From: an uncultured Alistipes sp.
GTDB lineage: Bacteria; Bacteroidota; Bacteroidia; Bacteroidales; Rikenellaceae
DNA: 64,000 bases
Reading direction: 5' to 3'
Assembly (NCBI GenBank): GCA_949286165.1
Contig: CASDZK010000016.1
Coordinates: 111,173-175,172 of the forward strand
The notes beneath the pieces are model-generated. The model saw only the letters and a program-made list of their open reading frames with translations. It ran no database searches and was not told the origin of the DNA. Both the position numbers and the translations under genes were made by a program. Of this stretch, positions 45,195-55,593 are shown piece by piece (position 1 is the stretch's first letter; each line of letters opens with the position of its first letter).

Positions 45195-47342
45195 ATGTAC
45201 AACGTAACAGAAAAAGTGATTGAATTCGGCGATGGTCGCCGGGTCACGATCGAAACGGGAAAGTTGGCGAAACAGGCCGACGGAGCGGTCGTGGTCAAGC
45301 AAGGAAATACCATGTTGCTGGCTACGGTCGTAGCGGCGAAAGAGGCAAAGGAAGATTGCGATTTCATGCCTTTGCAGGTAGAATATAAGGAAAAGTTTGC
45401 GGCTAACGGACGTTTCCCGGGCGGATTTATGAAGCGGGAAGGCAAAGCGTCCGATTATGAGATATTGGTGGCGCGCCTGATCGACCGCGCCTTGCGTCCG
45501 TTGTTTCCGGCGGATTTTCATGCGGACGTGTTCGTTACCGTCAATTTGATTTCCGCCGATCCGGATATCATGCCCGATGCATTGGCCGGATTGGCCGCTT
45601 CCGCGGCATTGGCCGTTTCCGACATTCCGTTCGGCGGACCCATTTCGGAAGTACGTGTTGCGCGGGTAAAAGGCGAATGGGTGGTAAATCCCACTTTTTC
45701 CCAACTTCCCGATGCCGATTTGGATATCATGGTGGGGGCTACCTACGACAATATCCTGATGGTGGAAGGCGAAATGAAGGAAGTGTCGGAGGAAGAAATG
45801 CTGAAAGCCATTCAGGTCGCCCACGCGGAAATCAAAAAGCATTGCCAAGTTCAGATGGAGCTTTCCCGCGAGTTGGGGAAAGACGTTAAACGGACCTATT
45901 GTCATGAAACGAACGACGAGGCGTTGCGCGAAAAAGTCATCGCTGAGACCTATGATAAAGTGTACGAAGTAGCGCGCAGCATGTCTTCGAAACACGAACG
46001 CAGCGATAAGTTCGATGCCATCGAAGAAGAGTTCATGGCGCAGTTTACGGAGGAGGAACTGGTTGAGAAAAAGCCGCTTATCAAACGTTATTTCCATGAT
46101 AACGTATTGAAAAAGGCGATGCGCAGGATGATTCTGGACGAAGGAATCCGGTTGGACGGCCGCAAGACCACGGAAATCCGTCCGATCTGGTGCGAAGTGG
46201 GCTATCTGCCGGCCGCTCACGGTTCGGCGATATTTACCCGGGGCGAAACACAATCGTTGACGACAGTGACTTTGGGAACCAAGATGGACGAAAAGATGAT
46301 CGACGAGGTGTTGATGCAAGGTTCGGAACAGTTCGTCCTGCATTATAATTTCCCGCCGTTCTCTACGGGGGAAGCGCGTCCGGCCCGCGGGGTGTCGCGT
46401 CGGGAAATCGGTCACGGCAATCTGGCGTTCCGGGCTTTGAAGCCTATGGTGCCGCTGGGGGAAGACAATCCTTATGCCGTTCGCGTGGTATCGGATATTC
46501 TCGAATCCAACGGTTCTTCTTCCATGGCGACCGTATGTGCCGGAACGTTGGCGCTGATGGATGCGGGTGTGAAACTGAAAAAACCGGTTTCGGGCATTGC
46601 CATGGGATTGATTTCCGATACTGAAACGGGAAAATATGCCATTTTGTCTGATATTCTGGGCGATGAAGATCATCTGGGCGACATGGATTTCAAGGTAGCG
46701 GGAACTAAAGACGGAATTACCGCTACGCAGATGGATATCAAGGTTGACGGATTATCGTATGAAGTGTTGGCGAAAGCGTTGGAACAGGCGCGGGTAGGAC
46801 GCATGCACATTCTTGGCAAGATTCTTGAGACGATATCCGAACCGCGCGCGGAATACAAGCCGCATGTTCCCCGTGTGGAAAAGATTACGATTCCTTCCGA
46901 GTTTATCGGCGCGGTTATCGGTCCCGGAGGAAAGGTAATTCAGGAAATGCAGAAGGAAACGGGAACGACGATAACGATTACCGAAACGGACGGAAAGGGT
47001 ATCGTGGATATCTTCGGTGTCAATAAGGAATCGATCGAGGCGGCTTTGGCCCGCATCAAGACGATCGTCGCTATTCCGGAAGTCGGCGAAATTTACAAGG
47101 GAAAAGTGAAGTCGATCATGCCGTTTGGCGCATTTGTTGAAATTATGCCGGGCAAAGACGGTTTGCTCCATATTTCGGAAATCGATCATCGTCGGTTCGA
47201 AACCATGGAAGAAACGGGACTGAAAGAAGGCGATACGATAGAAGTAAAACTTCTGGATTTGGATCCGAAAAACGGGAAATTGAAATTGTCGAGAAAAGCA
47301 TTGATTCCTCGTCCTGGAAAACAGGAAAAAGCCGGAAAATGA
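45195..47342 (+). CDS. pnp: Polynucleotide phosphorylase
   Basis: The 715-residue protein has two RNase PH-like domains ([29 protein letters not shown] with active-site [11 protein letters not shown]), a KH domain ([19 protein letters not shown]) and an S1 domain ([20 protein letters not shown]). It is the 3' to 5' phosphorolytic exoribonuclease of mRNA turnover. Length is standard. A TACCTTTA element at 45142-45149 may be its -7 box. Confidence 0.97.
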   Translation: MYNVTEKVIEFGDGRRVTIETGKLAKQADGAVVVKQGNTMLLATVVAAKEAKEDCDFMPLQVEYKEKFAANGRFPGGFMKREGKASDYEILVARLIDRALRPLFPADFHADVFVTVNLISADPDIMPDALAGLAASAALAVSDIPFGGPISEVRVARVKGEWVVNPTFSQLPDADLDIMVGATYDNILMVEGEMKEVSEEEMLKAIQVAHAEIKKHCQVQMELSRELGKDVKRTYCHETNDEALREKVIAETYDKVYEVARSMSSKHERSDKFDAIEEEFMAQFTEEELVEKKPLIKRYFHDNVLKKAMRRMILDEGIRLDGRKTTEIRPIWCEVGYLPAAHGSAIFTRGETQSLTTVTLGTKMDEKMIDEVLMQGSEQFVLHYNFPPFSTGEARPARGVSRREIGHGNLAFRALKPMVPLGEDNPYAVRVVSDILESNGSSSMATVCAGTLALMDAGVKLKKPVSGIAMGLISDTETGKYAILSDILGDEDHLGDMDFKVAGTKDGITATQMDIKVDGLSYEVLAKALEQARVGRMHILGKILETISEPRAEYKPHVPRVEKITIPSEFIGAVIGPGGKVIQEMQKETGTTITITETDGKGIVDIFGVNKESIEAALARIKTIVAIPEVGEIYKGKVKSIMPFGAFVEIMPGKDGLLHISEIDHRRFETMEETGLKEGDTIEVKLLDLDPKNGKLKLSRKALIPRPGKQEKAGK

Positions 47343-47436
47343 TAAGTTTTGTAGAATGAAATTTTCGATAGACAAAGAGATTGCTGAAAAAGTTTTACAA
47401 ATCTTATAAAAAAGAAGGACATTAAAAATATATTAT

Positions 47437-47444
47437 TATATTTG
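47437..47444 (+). promoter_or_regulatory. Likely -7 promoter element of the OmpA/TPR lipoprotein gene
   Basis: TATATTTG matches the Bacteroidetes -7 consensus exactly. No clear -33 TTTG is seen at the expected distance. The inferred leader is about 70 bases. Confidence 0.5.
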
Positions 47445-47518
47445 TGCATTAAAACTTAGTGAGAAGAAAGGTAACAAAGAAGTTTAAATATTAAAAACAA
47501 TTAATTAACTCATTGATT

Positions 47519-49357
47519 ATGAAAAAGTTTATGAAAGTTGGTTTTGTACTCGCTGCTATGGCGATTACATTAACAAGCTGCGACTGTTTCAAGAAGATCT
47601 CTAAAAATGTGAGTGACATTCGTGTTTCTTGCACTCCGACTATCCTGACGCTGAAGGGAGATGCCGTGAATGCAACTTATACGATTGAATTCCCCGCAAA
47701 GATGTTCTCGAAGAAGGCGGTTGTGAAGATTACTCCGGTTTTGGTATATGAAGGCGGCGAAATTGCCGGCACTCCCAAATACCTGCAAGGAGAAAAAGTG
47801 AAAGACAATTACACGGTTGTCAGCTATAAACAAGGCGGCAGCGTTTCCGGCGAAGTTTCTTTCCCGTATAAACCGGAAGCCAAATTGTCCACGTTGGTTT
47901 TGCGTGTTGAAGGCAAGTGCTGCAAGGACTGCAAGAAAAAACCGAAAGATTTCATTGCTCTTCCTGAAGAAATCGAAGTGGCGAAAGGTATCAGTACCGT
48001 TCAATTGCTGGCTGACGATTTCGCGCAGTTGGCATACGCTCCCGATAACTTCAAACGTGTGACTACCATTACCAACGAAGCGAAAATCATGTTCCAGATC
48101 AACAGAGCGAACGTTCGTCCGGCTCAGTTGACCAGCGAAGAAATCAAGACTTTGGAAGATTTCATCAAAGAAAATTACAATCAGCCGAAGAAAACGTTGA
48201 GCGATTTGTATACTAAAGCATACGCTTCTCCCGACGGTCCCGTTGATTTTAATGACGAATTGTCCGTAAAACGTGGAAAAAACACTCAAGAAGCTTTGGC
48301 TAAAAAGTTCAAGAAAGACAACATGCCTGTTGAACCTACGTTTGACGTGGATGCTTTGGGCGAAGACTGGGACGGTTTCAAAGAATTGGTTCAGGCTTCC
48401 GATATTCCTGAAAAAGATGTGATCCTGCAGATTCTGCAAATGTACAGCGATCCCGTTAAACGTGACGAAGAAATCAAGAACATGTCTTCCGTATTCAAAA
48501 TCTTGGCTGAAAAGATTTTGCCTGAATTGCGTCGTAGCAAGTTGATTATGAATGTGGATGTAGAAGGTTTGTCTGACGATGAACTGAAAGCTGCCGTTGC
48601 CAACAACGTTTCCTCTTTGAATATCGAAGAAATGCTGTATGCGGCTACGCTGTACACGGATAACCAAACGAAAGCTACCATCTATGCGGCCGCTACGAAG
48701 AAATATTCTTCTTGCTGGAGAGCTTGGAACAACTTGGGTGTAGTGCTGGCGAAAGAAGGTAAAGTAAACGAAGCTAAATCGGCTATCGCAAAAGCGGCTC
48801 AGATCAACTCTTCCGCTCCGGAAGTAGCTAACAACCTGGGTGTGATCGCTCTGTTCGAAGGCAACAAAGCGGAAGCTAAGAAGTTCTTCTCGGCTATCAA
48901 TACTCCGGAAGCTAAATACAATTTGGGTCTGGTTAACTTAGCAGAAGGCAATTATGATGCAGCCGTTAAAGTGTTGAACGGTTACAATCTGGCTGTAGCG
49001 GAAGTATGCAACGGCAACTTGCCCAATGCAAAAGCAATCTTGGCTCGTGAAAATTCGGCTCAGGCAGACTATCTGAAAGCGATTATCGCAGCTAAAGAAG
49101 GCGATCAGAACGGAGTTATCTCTAACCTGAAAGCTGCGATTGCAAAAGATCCTTCTTATGCAGAAAAAGCAGGTAACGAAGTGGAATTCACTAAATATTT
49201 CGACAACAGTGAATTCATTGCGATTGCAAAAGTAAAACCGTCTAAGGAAGTAAAGAAAGCGGTTGAAACTGATGCTAAAGCTGCAAAGAAAGCCGCTAAA
49301 GCTGCTAAAAAAGCAGAAAAGAAAGCCGCTAAAGCTGCAAAGAAGGCTGCTAAATAG
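47519..49357 (+). CDS. OmpA-like and TPR lipoprotein with Lys/Ala-rich C-terminal tail
   Basis: The 612-residue protein has a lipoprotein signal (MKKFMKVGFVLAAMAITLTSC, Cys at 21) and a beta-rich N-terminal domain. An OmpA-like segment (YTKAYASPDGPVDFNDEL, then LSVKRGKNTQEALAKKF) is followed by TPR-type helical repeats (WRAWNNLGVVLAKEGKVNEA, EVANNLGVIALFEGNKAEA). The final about 30 residues are almost only Lys and Ala (KAAKKAAKAAKKAEKK), encoded by near-direct DNA repeats. OmpA-like domains bind peptidoglycan; the basic tail may bind an anionic polymer. Own promoter and strong terminator; codon use suggests high expression. Confidence 0.78.
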   Translation: MKKFMKVGFVLAAMAITLTSCDCFKKISKNVSDIRVSCTPTILTLKGDAVNATYTIEFPAKMFSKKAVVKITPVLVYEGGEIAGTPKYLQGEKVKDNYTVVSYKQGGSVSGEVSFPYKPEAKLSTLVLRVEGKCCKDCKKKPKDFIALPEEIEVAKGISTVQLLADDFAQLAYAPDNFKRVTTITNEAKIMFQINRANVRPAQLTSEEIKTLEDFIKENYNQPKKTLSDLYTKAYASPDGPVDFNDELSVKRGKNTQEALAKKFKKDNMPVEPTFDVDALGEDWDGFKELVQASDIPEKDVILQILQMYSDPVKRDEEIKNMSSVFKILAEKILPELRRSKLIMNVDVEGLSDDELKAAVANNVSSLNIEEMLYAATLYTDNQTKATIYAAATKKYSSCWRAWNNLGVVLAKEGKVNEAKSAIAKAAQINSSAPEVANNLGVIALFEGNKAEAKKFFSAINTPEAKYNLGLVNLAEGNYDAAVKVLNGYNLAVAEVCNGNLPNAKAILARENSAQADYLKAIIAAKEGDQNGVISNLKAAIAKDPSYAEKAGNEVEFTKYFDNSEFIAIAKVKPSKEVKKAVETDAKAAKKAAKAAKKAEKKAAKAAKKAAK

Positions 49358-49377
49358 TTTTGATAAAAATCTTATGG

Positions 49378-49411
49378 AGAAGGTCCGGGTAAACTCGGGC
49401 CTTCTTTTTTT
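49378..49411 (+). terminator. Terminator of the OmpA/TPR lipoprotein gene
   Basis: Stem GAAGG(T)CCGGG/CTCGGGCCTTC, loop TAAA, followed by seven T. Confidence 0.88.
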
Positions 49412-49517
49412 CGTCTTTTATGATTGTTTGATTTTCGGATTATCGAGATGGAATAAATAGTTTGAATTCATGGTTGGCAAATGAAGACTGTGGAACGCTT
49501 TGTCGGGTTTTCGATCG

Positions 49518-49533
49518 GAAGAGTGCACTCTTC
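49518..49533. repeat. Perfect 16-bp palindrome in a gene-free gap
   Basis: GAAGAGTGCACTCTTC is fully self-complementary without a loop, more like a protein binding site than a terminator. It lies about 80 bases beyond the 3' end of the permease gene. Confidence 0.4.
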
Positions 49534-49611
49534 GTTTCAAAAAACGGAAGGAGATTCAACGAGAATTTCGGAGATGGCGGTTCGCGTAAGGTATATTCGA
49601 TAGAATATTTT

Positions 49612-50640
49612 TTATGAGAAGTCGGTCGATCGTTTTTGATTGATAATGACATATAAAATGACCGGTGCTCCCATTAATGGTGTAATGACGTTGATGGGAA
49701 TGACGGTTCCGGAAGTGAAAGCAACCGTACAAAAATTACAGAATAAAGTGACGATGCCTCCCAATAGGATGGTCAAAGGTAGCAAGTGATTGTGGTTGGA
49801 GGAACGACTTAATAATCGGCTGATATGGGGAACGGCCAATCCGATAAACGATATGGGACCGCAGAATGCTGTGGCAATGGCAGTCAATAACCCGGTTGTC
49901 AGGAGCATGATGAATCGGGAGCGAAGAATCGGAATCCCTAAATTTTGTGCGTATCGTTCTCCGAGCAGAAAGGCATTCAGCGGTTTTATCAAAAATATGG
50001 AGATAATAAGTCCGAACAGACTGAACCCGATAAAATAAGGCATACTCGCCCGGCTTACGGCAGTGAAATTACCCATTCCCCACATTACATAGGAAACGAT
50101 GCCTTCCGCTGAAGCGTAGAAACTCAATAACGATATGATGGAGTTGGCCAGATAACTGACCATGATTCCGATAATCAATAACATAACGTTATTTTTGATC
50201 CAGTTGGAGCATACCAGAATAATGCCTAGTACACCCATAGCTCCCAACATGGCTCCGCTGATTACGGCCATGTGACCGTAGAATCCGAATGCGGATGCCG
50301 ATCCGGTAAAAAGAGTAACGAAGGCGACACCCAATCCTGCGCCGGAAGTAATACCCATAATAGAAGGGGAGGCTAACGGATTTTTGAAAAGAGTTTGTAA
50401 CAATAAGCCGCTGACGGCTAAGGACATGCCGGCAAAAAGAGCTGTGACGGTTTGCGGAATGCGGGTTGTTCTGATGATGACTTGCCATTTTTCCAAGGCC
50501 GGGTCTGTTTCCCAAATCAACCGCCAGGCCTCTTTTATTGGGATGCTTACCGATCCGAAAAGAATATTGACGATGAAGAGTGTAACCAATAGCAGACACA
50601 ATAGTGAATATAACGTTAGTCGATTGAGTGTGAAACGCAT
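49612..50640 (-). CDS. FecCD/BtuC-family ABC transporter permease
   Basis: The 342-residue membrane protein has about ten helices and the FecCD signatures LASPSIMGITSGAGLGVAF and CGPISFIGLAVPHISRLL, the latter holding the loop that docks the ATPase. It imports siderophores, haem or cobalamin together with a binding protein. It overlaps the upstream binding-protein gene by 25 bases. No ATPase gene follows on the strand, so the transporter is incomplete here. Confidence 0.88.
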   Translation of the reverse strand: MRFTLNRLTLYSLLCLLLVTLFIVNILFGSVSIPIKEAWRLIWETDPALEKWQVIIRTTRIPQTVTALFAGMSLAVSGLLLQTLFKNPLASPSIMGITSGAGLGVAFVTLFTGSASAFGFYGHMAVISGAMLGAMGVLGIILVCSNWIKNNVMLLIIGIMVSYLANSIISLLSFYASAEGIVSYVMWGMGNFTAVSRASMPYFIGFSLFGLIISIFLIKPLNAFLLGERYAQNLGIPILRSRFIMLLTTGLLTAIATAFCGPISFIGLAVPHISRLLSRSSNHNHLLPLTILLGGIVTLFCNFCTVAFTSGTVIPINVITPLMGAPVILYVIINQKRSTDFS

Positions 50641-51773
50641 GATTCTGAAATTAATTTGTGGAAGAATTGCAGTTGGTAATCCGGCAGTATTTCCGGGTGA
50701 AAGATAGCTATCAGATCGTACAGAATTAAGTCGGGTCTGAAAGTGGCCTGTTCGTAATAGGGAGCGAAAGCAGAGTTACAGGCGTATATTTGTTGGGTTT
50801 TGAACGGTTTGAATTTGGCGTAAGTTTCGTTTTCTTTTTGGAGATCGCTCAGCGATAGTAAGGGGCGTTCCGAGTCGAAGTACTTGAATAGCCAGATGTC
50901 CGCATCGGCGTATCGGGTCCATACTTGTTCGAAGGAGAGAGGAATGGATTTTTCCGGATTACTTCCATGAGCTTGACAGGTGTAGTTAGCTCCTGCATCC
51001 CGATATAAATTGGCTGCATAACTGTTTTCTGAAGGAATATACCAAACCTGTCCGTATTTTTTTTCAACCAGTAATGACGGTCTGCGGCTAACGGAATCTA
51101 CTCGCCGTTTGGCTTTCAGATAGTTTTGTTCTGTTCGCCGGAACAAGGAGTCGGCCGTCGTTCGTGTTCCGGTAAGCAGTCCGTACAACTTTAACCATTC
51201 GGCGCGTCCCAGCGGGGACGATTCGGTAAATTCCGTGCAGATTATCGTGTTGAGTCCCAACTCCGTCAATTTGTTCTGTAAAGATTGATCCAATGGAGCC
51301 GTGAAGATGATTTCCGGTTGCAGCATGATTAGTTTTTCCAAATCGGGCATGTAACTGTTGCCTACGGATTGAATTTCGCCTGTTTTTATTTTTTGAGTTA
51401 CGGAATCTATCCGAATGTATTCGATGTCGGTCGCCCCTTTCAGCGTTTGCAGGACGTTTAATTCCGACAAGGCTCCGCAAGGGATAGTCCCAAATGCCAC
51501 TGCGCTTTTTACGGGAATCTGGATAACCTGTCCTTCCGGAAGGGAATCCGGCAGGGGTTTCCGTCGATCGACCAGAATATACCGAACCAATACGTAGCCT
51601 GTGTCGCGGGGATTCCTGATGTCCACAACGGTATATTTCGGATTTTCTGTATAGGAAAATCCGGTGGCATAATGGAGGGTTTCGGAAGTATGCGTTGAAA
51701 ATTTTTCTTTTTTCTCGAGGGAACAACTCCAACAGATACTGATAAATAGGCCGAATGACAACAGGTATTTCAT
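50616..51773 (-). CDS. Periplasmic binding lipoprotein of a FecB/BtuF-type importer
   Basis: Start at 51773 gives a lipoprotein signal (MKYLLSFGLFISICWSC, Cys at 17). The 385-residue product has the class III binding protein fold (IPVKSAVAFGTIPCGALSEL, VGNSYMPDLEKLIMLQPEIIF, GLNTIICTEFTESSPLGRAEW, followed by LKLYGLLTG). It delivers an iron chelate, haem or cobamide to the FecCD permease encoded next. No cobalamin riboswitch signature is seen upstream. Ligand undetermined. Confidence 0.82.
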   Translation of the reverse strand: MKYLLSFGLFISICWSCSLEKKEKFSTHTSETLHYATGFSYTENPKYTVVDIRNPRDTGYVLVRYILVDRRKPLPDSLPEGQVIQIPVKSAVAFGTIPCGALSELNVLQTLKGATDIEYIRIDSVTQKIKTGEIQSVGNSYMPDLEKLIMLQPEIIFTAPLDQSLQNKLTELGLNTIICTEFTESSPLGRAEWLKLYGLLTGTRTTADSLFRRTEQNYLKAKRRVDSVSRRPSLLVEKKYGQVWYIPSENSYAANLYRDAGANYTCQAHGSNPEKSIPLSFEQVWTRYADADIWLFKYFDSERPLLSLSDLQKENETYAKFKPFKTQQIYACNSAFAPYYEQATFRPDLILYDLIAIFHPEILPDYQLQFFHKLISESCVSHSID

Positions 51774-52206
51774 AATTTTTATGATGAATGTCCGATTGCC
51801 GCAAAGGTACGTAAATTTTAAACGTATTTGAGAAAACGGAGACGGTCGGTTGAGGAAACAACCGGTTGGAAAAACGGGGAAAATCTTTTTGAAAGGCATG
51901 ATGATTGACGGGAAAATGAATATTTGTTGTATCTTTGAGTGGAAGTAAGCATTTTTGGACGGGCGGAAAATTCTGCAAGGAAAACCGAAGTAAATAAACA
52001 GGAGGAGGGGGGGCTCCGGCCTTTTGTAACTTTAATGTGTAGAGTATTGGGGCGGTTGTCACGAAACGGTTTTGCGTTTTTTGTCGTTGTATATCTTTCT
52101 TCCCGTTAGAAAAATTGTTTTTGATATAAGAAAGAGATATATAATTATTATTCGGTTTCGTTATATATTATAATAAAAGATTATGACTGTATTCTAATCG
52201 ATTCGT
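51774..52206. other. Non-coding spacer between divergent binding-protein and haem-fusion genes
   Basis: About 430 bases with no credible gene. A G-rich run (51999-52010) and an AT-rich stretch (52130-52180) are present. I looked for a cobalamin riboswitch box and found none. Confidence 0.5.
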
Positions 52207-52214
52207 TATTTTTG
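52207..52214 (+). promoter_or_regulatory. Likely -7 element of the third haem-fusion gene
   Basis: TATTTTTG matches the -7 consensus and ends 10 bases before the ATG at 52225, which therefore cannot be comfortably translated. This supports the ATG at 52261 as the true start. Confidence 0.5.
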
Positions 52215-52260
52215 CGAAAAGAGGATGAATCGTTTTTGTATCAAGAAAATTTATGGAATT

Positions 52261-55200
52261 ATGAAAAAGGAATTGATATTGTTGGGATTGGGGCTTTGTT
52301 TGTGCGGTACGCAAATATATGCTCTGGATAATGCCTCCCCTGTCGGGCAGACGGTTTTGCCGGCCGGATTCGATTTGGATCAATTGAAGGAGGAGGTTCG
52401 CTGGATTAATTTGAAGGCGGTACGTGCGGCAGTAGATAATATGAAAAAAATGCAAGGGTTCGATGTCATTGCGGCTGAACGTAAATTGGCGGAATTGGCC
52501 GGTTTGACCGAGGCGGGTTTTGAAGGATTGGAAACGGGAGATTCGGCGGCGGTGGACCGGGCGGTAAAGGCGTTGGCTTTGAAAAAGGAGATTCTGTTCG
52601 CCAATCCGTTGCTGGATGTGGATAAGATATTGACGATCCGGTATCGGGTGGGAGACCATGACAAACAGATCATGACGCCTAATTTGGGAACCCAGCCGAA
52701 CAACTGGTCCAATCAAATGTCGGCATGGCGGAACGGGTTCGATGCGGAACTAGTGGAATTATCCAATCTCAGAGGCGACCTTCGGTCCCGCACGGTTTTG
52801 AAAGCGCCTCGCAAGGGAGCATCCATCGCCGATCCGGTGTTGCATTGGAATGCGGATCGGTTGATGTTTACTTCGCTGGATTCGATGAACCGGTGGAGAG
52901 TGTTCGAGGTCAATACCGACGGAACCGGGTTGCATCAGGTCATTGAGAACGATGAATTGGATTTGGAGTTTATCGATGCGACCTATTTGCCTGACGGACG
53001 AGTAATCGCCGTGTCTAATATCGGCTATAACGGAGTTCCCTGCGTCAATGGTTCCGATCCGGTAGGGAATATGGTGCAGTACAACCCCAAAACCAAAGAG
53101 ATGCGTCGTTTGACTTTCGACCAGGACGCGAACTGGCATCCGACCCCGTTGGCTAACGGAAAAATCATGTACACCCGGTGGGAATATACCGATCTGACCC
53201 ATTATTTCTCACGTATCGTGATGCACATGAATCCGGACGGAACCGAACAGAAGTCATTGTACGGCAGCGGGTCTTTGTTCCCGAACGCCATTTTCGATAT
53301 GCAACCGTTGCCGGGCAATACGGTCCGTTTCGTAGGGATTATTTCCGGACATCACGGGATTGCCCGCTCCGGTCGGATGATTATTTTCGATCCGTCCATT
53401 TCTCGCAAGGAGGAGAAGGGGATGGTGCAGGAGATTCCGTTCAGTACGCGGGAAATCGTGCCTGAAATAAAAGACGAACTGGTAAACGGCGTATGGCCGC
53501 AGTTTATCAAACCTTATCCGTTGAACGACGATTATTTTTTGGTTACGGCCAAATTGGCTCCCAATACGCGTTGGGGAATTTATCTGGTGGATATTTTCGA
53601 TAATGTCACTCCCTTGGCGTTGAATGAAGGCGAAGGGTTCATTTACAGCATTCCCGTAAAAAAACGGCCGGTGCCGCCGGTTATTCCCGATAAGATCAAA
53701 CCGGGGAGCAAAGAGGCTACCGTATATATACAGGATGTTTACGAAGGCGAAGGTTTACGAGGCGTGAAACGGGGAACTGTCAAGGAGTTGCGGGTTTTTG
53801 CGTATGAATATGCGTATTTGAATACGCTTTCCGACCATTACATGCAGGGAATCCAGAGCGGTTGGGACATCAAGCGTTTGCTGGGGACCGTGCCTGTGGA
53901 GGAAGACGGTTCCTGTATCTTTACGATTCCGGCCAATACGCCGATTTCTTTGCAGCCGCTTGATGCCGAAGGCAGGGCGGTACAGTGGATGCGCAGCTGG
54001 TTGACGGGTATGCCGGGCGAGGTGGTGTCGTGCGTGGGATGTCATGAGGACCAGAATACGTTGCCCCGTCCGAGCAATAATATCGCATCGAAGAAACAGC
54101 CTTCCTCCATTCTGGTTACCGAAGGAGGACCTCATTCCATTACTTTCGGTCTGGACATACAGCCGATACTTGATCGGGCCTGCGTGGCTTGCCACAATGG
54201 CGAAAATGCCGATATTCCTAACTTTAAGGATACTTCCCGCGTGGGTATTACCGATTGGAGCGGTACGCGTTATTACGGAAAAAGTTATTTGGCCTTTCAT
54301 CCGTATGTGAATCGTCAGGGGCCGGAAGCGGATATGTACGTGATGAAACCGTACGAATATCATGCTTCCACCAGTGAAGTGGTGCGCATGCTGAAAGAAG
54401 GGCATAAAAATGTCCGGTTGACGGATGCCGAATGGCGGAAACTGTATGCATGGATCGATATGAATGCGCCTTATTGGGGAATGTTCAATGCCAACGATAT
54501 TCACGGCATCAAACAAATTTCGAGACGGGAAGAGTTGGCCGATAAATACGCCAATGGAGCCGGAGTGAACTGGCAGGCGGAAATCGCGGCTTATGCCGAT
54601 TATCTGAAAGCCCAGGGGCCGGTAACGGCCGTAATGCCGGAACCGGAGACCGCTCCCGTTTATTCTAAAGTCTCTGTGAAACGTTGGCCGATGACGGAAG
54701 AAGCCGTTAAAGATTTACAGACTCAGGCGGGGGAAACCCGAAAAGAGGTAGAAATTGCTCCGGGTGTGAAAATCGCGTTTGTCCGGATTCCTGCCGGTTC
54801 TTTCGTTATGGGAGACAACAATCGTCCTGTGTCGGCTCCCGAGCATAAAGCCGTCGTAAAAAAGGCGTTCTGGATGAGCGAAAAAGAGATTACCAACGAG
54901 CAATACGAAGCTATATTTCCGGAATACGACAGCCGTATTTATGCGCAATTCTGGAAAGACCATACGACTCCGGGATATCCGGCCAACAAACCCGGCCAAC
55001 CCGTCGTTCGGGTCTCTTATAACGAAGCGATGGATTATTGCGATAAATTGAAGGAAAAAACGGGACTGAATGTCACTTTGCCTACCGAAACGCAGTGGGA
55101 GTGGGCTTGCCGTGCCGGTAGCGATACGGATTTCTGGTTCGGAAATAAAGGCGTTGATTTCGGCGGATACGAGAATCTGGCCGATGTTCAGCTTGAAAAA

Positions 55201-55569
55201 ATGGCTGTGACGGGTATCGATCCGCAGCCGATGTCCAAGGAGGATCCGTGGTTCCCTTATTACAATTATTTGCCGAAGAATGACCGGGTGGATGACGGAC
55301 GGATGATTCCGCAGGGAGTAGGAGAGTATAAGCCCAATGCTTTCGGATTGTACGATATGCACGGAAATCTGGCGGAATTGACGAGAACGGAATATGCTCC
55401 TTACGCAAAGAAAAAAGATAAAACGGTTCAGGCGGATAACGAATCCGTTGTTGTGCGGGGAGGATCGTGGATCAGCCGCGAAAAGGATGCGACGGCCGCT
55501 TACCGTACGTCCCGCTTGAAATGGCAAGGTTCTAACAATGTCGGGTTGCGACTGGTCATTGAAGATTAG
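52261..55569 (+). CDS. Giant secreted fusion: propeller/HZS-alpha-like, two CXXCH haem sites, SUMF1-like domain (paralogue 3)
   Basis: The 1102-residue protein has a signal peptide (MKKELILLGLGLCLCGTQIYA), the shared helical region (VRWINLKAVRAAVDNMKK), the propeller (YLPDGRVIAVSNIGYNGVPC), and the HZS-alpha-like segment (SWLTGMPGEVVSC) with CVGCH at 591-595 and CVACH at 641-645. The SUMF1-like domain follows (IPAGSFVMGDN, LPTETQWEWACRAG, HGNLAELT, VRGGSW). It is much closer to paralogue 2 than to paralogue 1 but lacks the NPCBM-like domain. It stands alone behind its own promoter, 21 kb away from the operon. Function unknown. Confidence 0.8.
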   Translation: MKKELILLGLGLCLCGTQIYALDNASPVGQTVLPAGFDLDQLKEEVRWINLKAVRAAVDNMKKMQGFDVIAAERKLAELAGLTEAGFEGLETGDSAAVDRAVKALALKKEILFANPLLDVDKILTIRYRVGDHDKQIMTPNLGTQPNNWSNQMSAWRNGFDAELVELSNLRGDLRSRTVLKAPRKGASIADPVLHWNADRLMFTSLDSMNRWRVFEVNTDGTGLHQVIENDELDLEFIDATYLPDGRVIAVSNIGYNGVPCVNGSDPVGNMVQYNPKTKEMRRLTFDQDANWHPTPLANGKIMYTRWEYTDLTHYFSRIVMHMNPDGTEQKSLYGSGSLFPNAIFDMQPLPGNTVRFVGIISGHHGIARSGRMIIFDPSISRKEEKGMVQEIPFSTREIVPEIKDELVNGVWPQFIKPYPLNDDYFLVTAKLAPNTRWGIYLVDIFDNVTPLALNEGEGFIYSIPVKKRPVPPVIPDKIKPGSKEATVYIQDVYEGEGLRGVKRGTVKELRVFAYEYAYLNTLSDHYMQGIQSGWDIKRLLGTVPVEEDGSCIFTIPANTPISLQPLDAEGRAVQWMRSWLTGMPGEVVSCVGCHEDQNTLPRPSNNIASKKQPSSILVTEGGPHSITFGLDIQPILDRACVACHNGENADIPNFKDTSRVGITDWSGTRYYGKSYLAFHPYVNRQGPEADMYVMKPYEYHASTSEVVRMLKEGHKNVRLTDAEWRKLYAWIDMNAPYWGMFNANDIHGIKQISRREELADKYANGAGVNWQAEIAAYADYLKAQGPVTAVMPEPETAPVYSKVSVKRWPMTEEAVKDLQTQAGETRKEVEIAPGVKIAFVRIPAGSFVMGDNNRPVSAPEHKAVVKKAFWMSEKEITNEQYEAIFPEYDSRIYAQFWKDHTTPGYPANKPGQPVVRVSYNEAMDYCDKLKEKTGLNVTLPTETQWEWACRAGSDTDFWFGNKGVDFGGYENLADVQLEKMAVTGIDPQPMSKEDPWFPYYNYLPKNDRVDDGRMIPQGVGEYKPNAFGLYDMHGNLAELTRTEYAPYAKKKDKTVQADNESVVVRGGSWISREKDATAAYRTSRLKWQGSNNVGLRLVIED

Positions 55570-55593
55570 AAACGGACGATTGAAAAATGAGGG

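Noticed and set aside
49440..49652. Possible missing ABC ATPase after the FecCD permease
   Set aside because: The 70-codon frame there has no Walker motifs and overlaps the permease end; it is not an ATPase fragment.
51774..52206. Cobalamin riboswitch upstream of the binding-protein gene
   Set aside because: I looked for the conserved B12-box and its flanking helices on the minus strand and did not find them.
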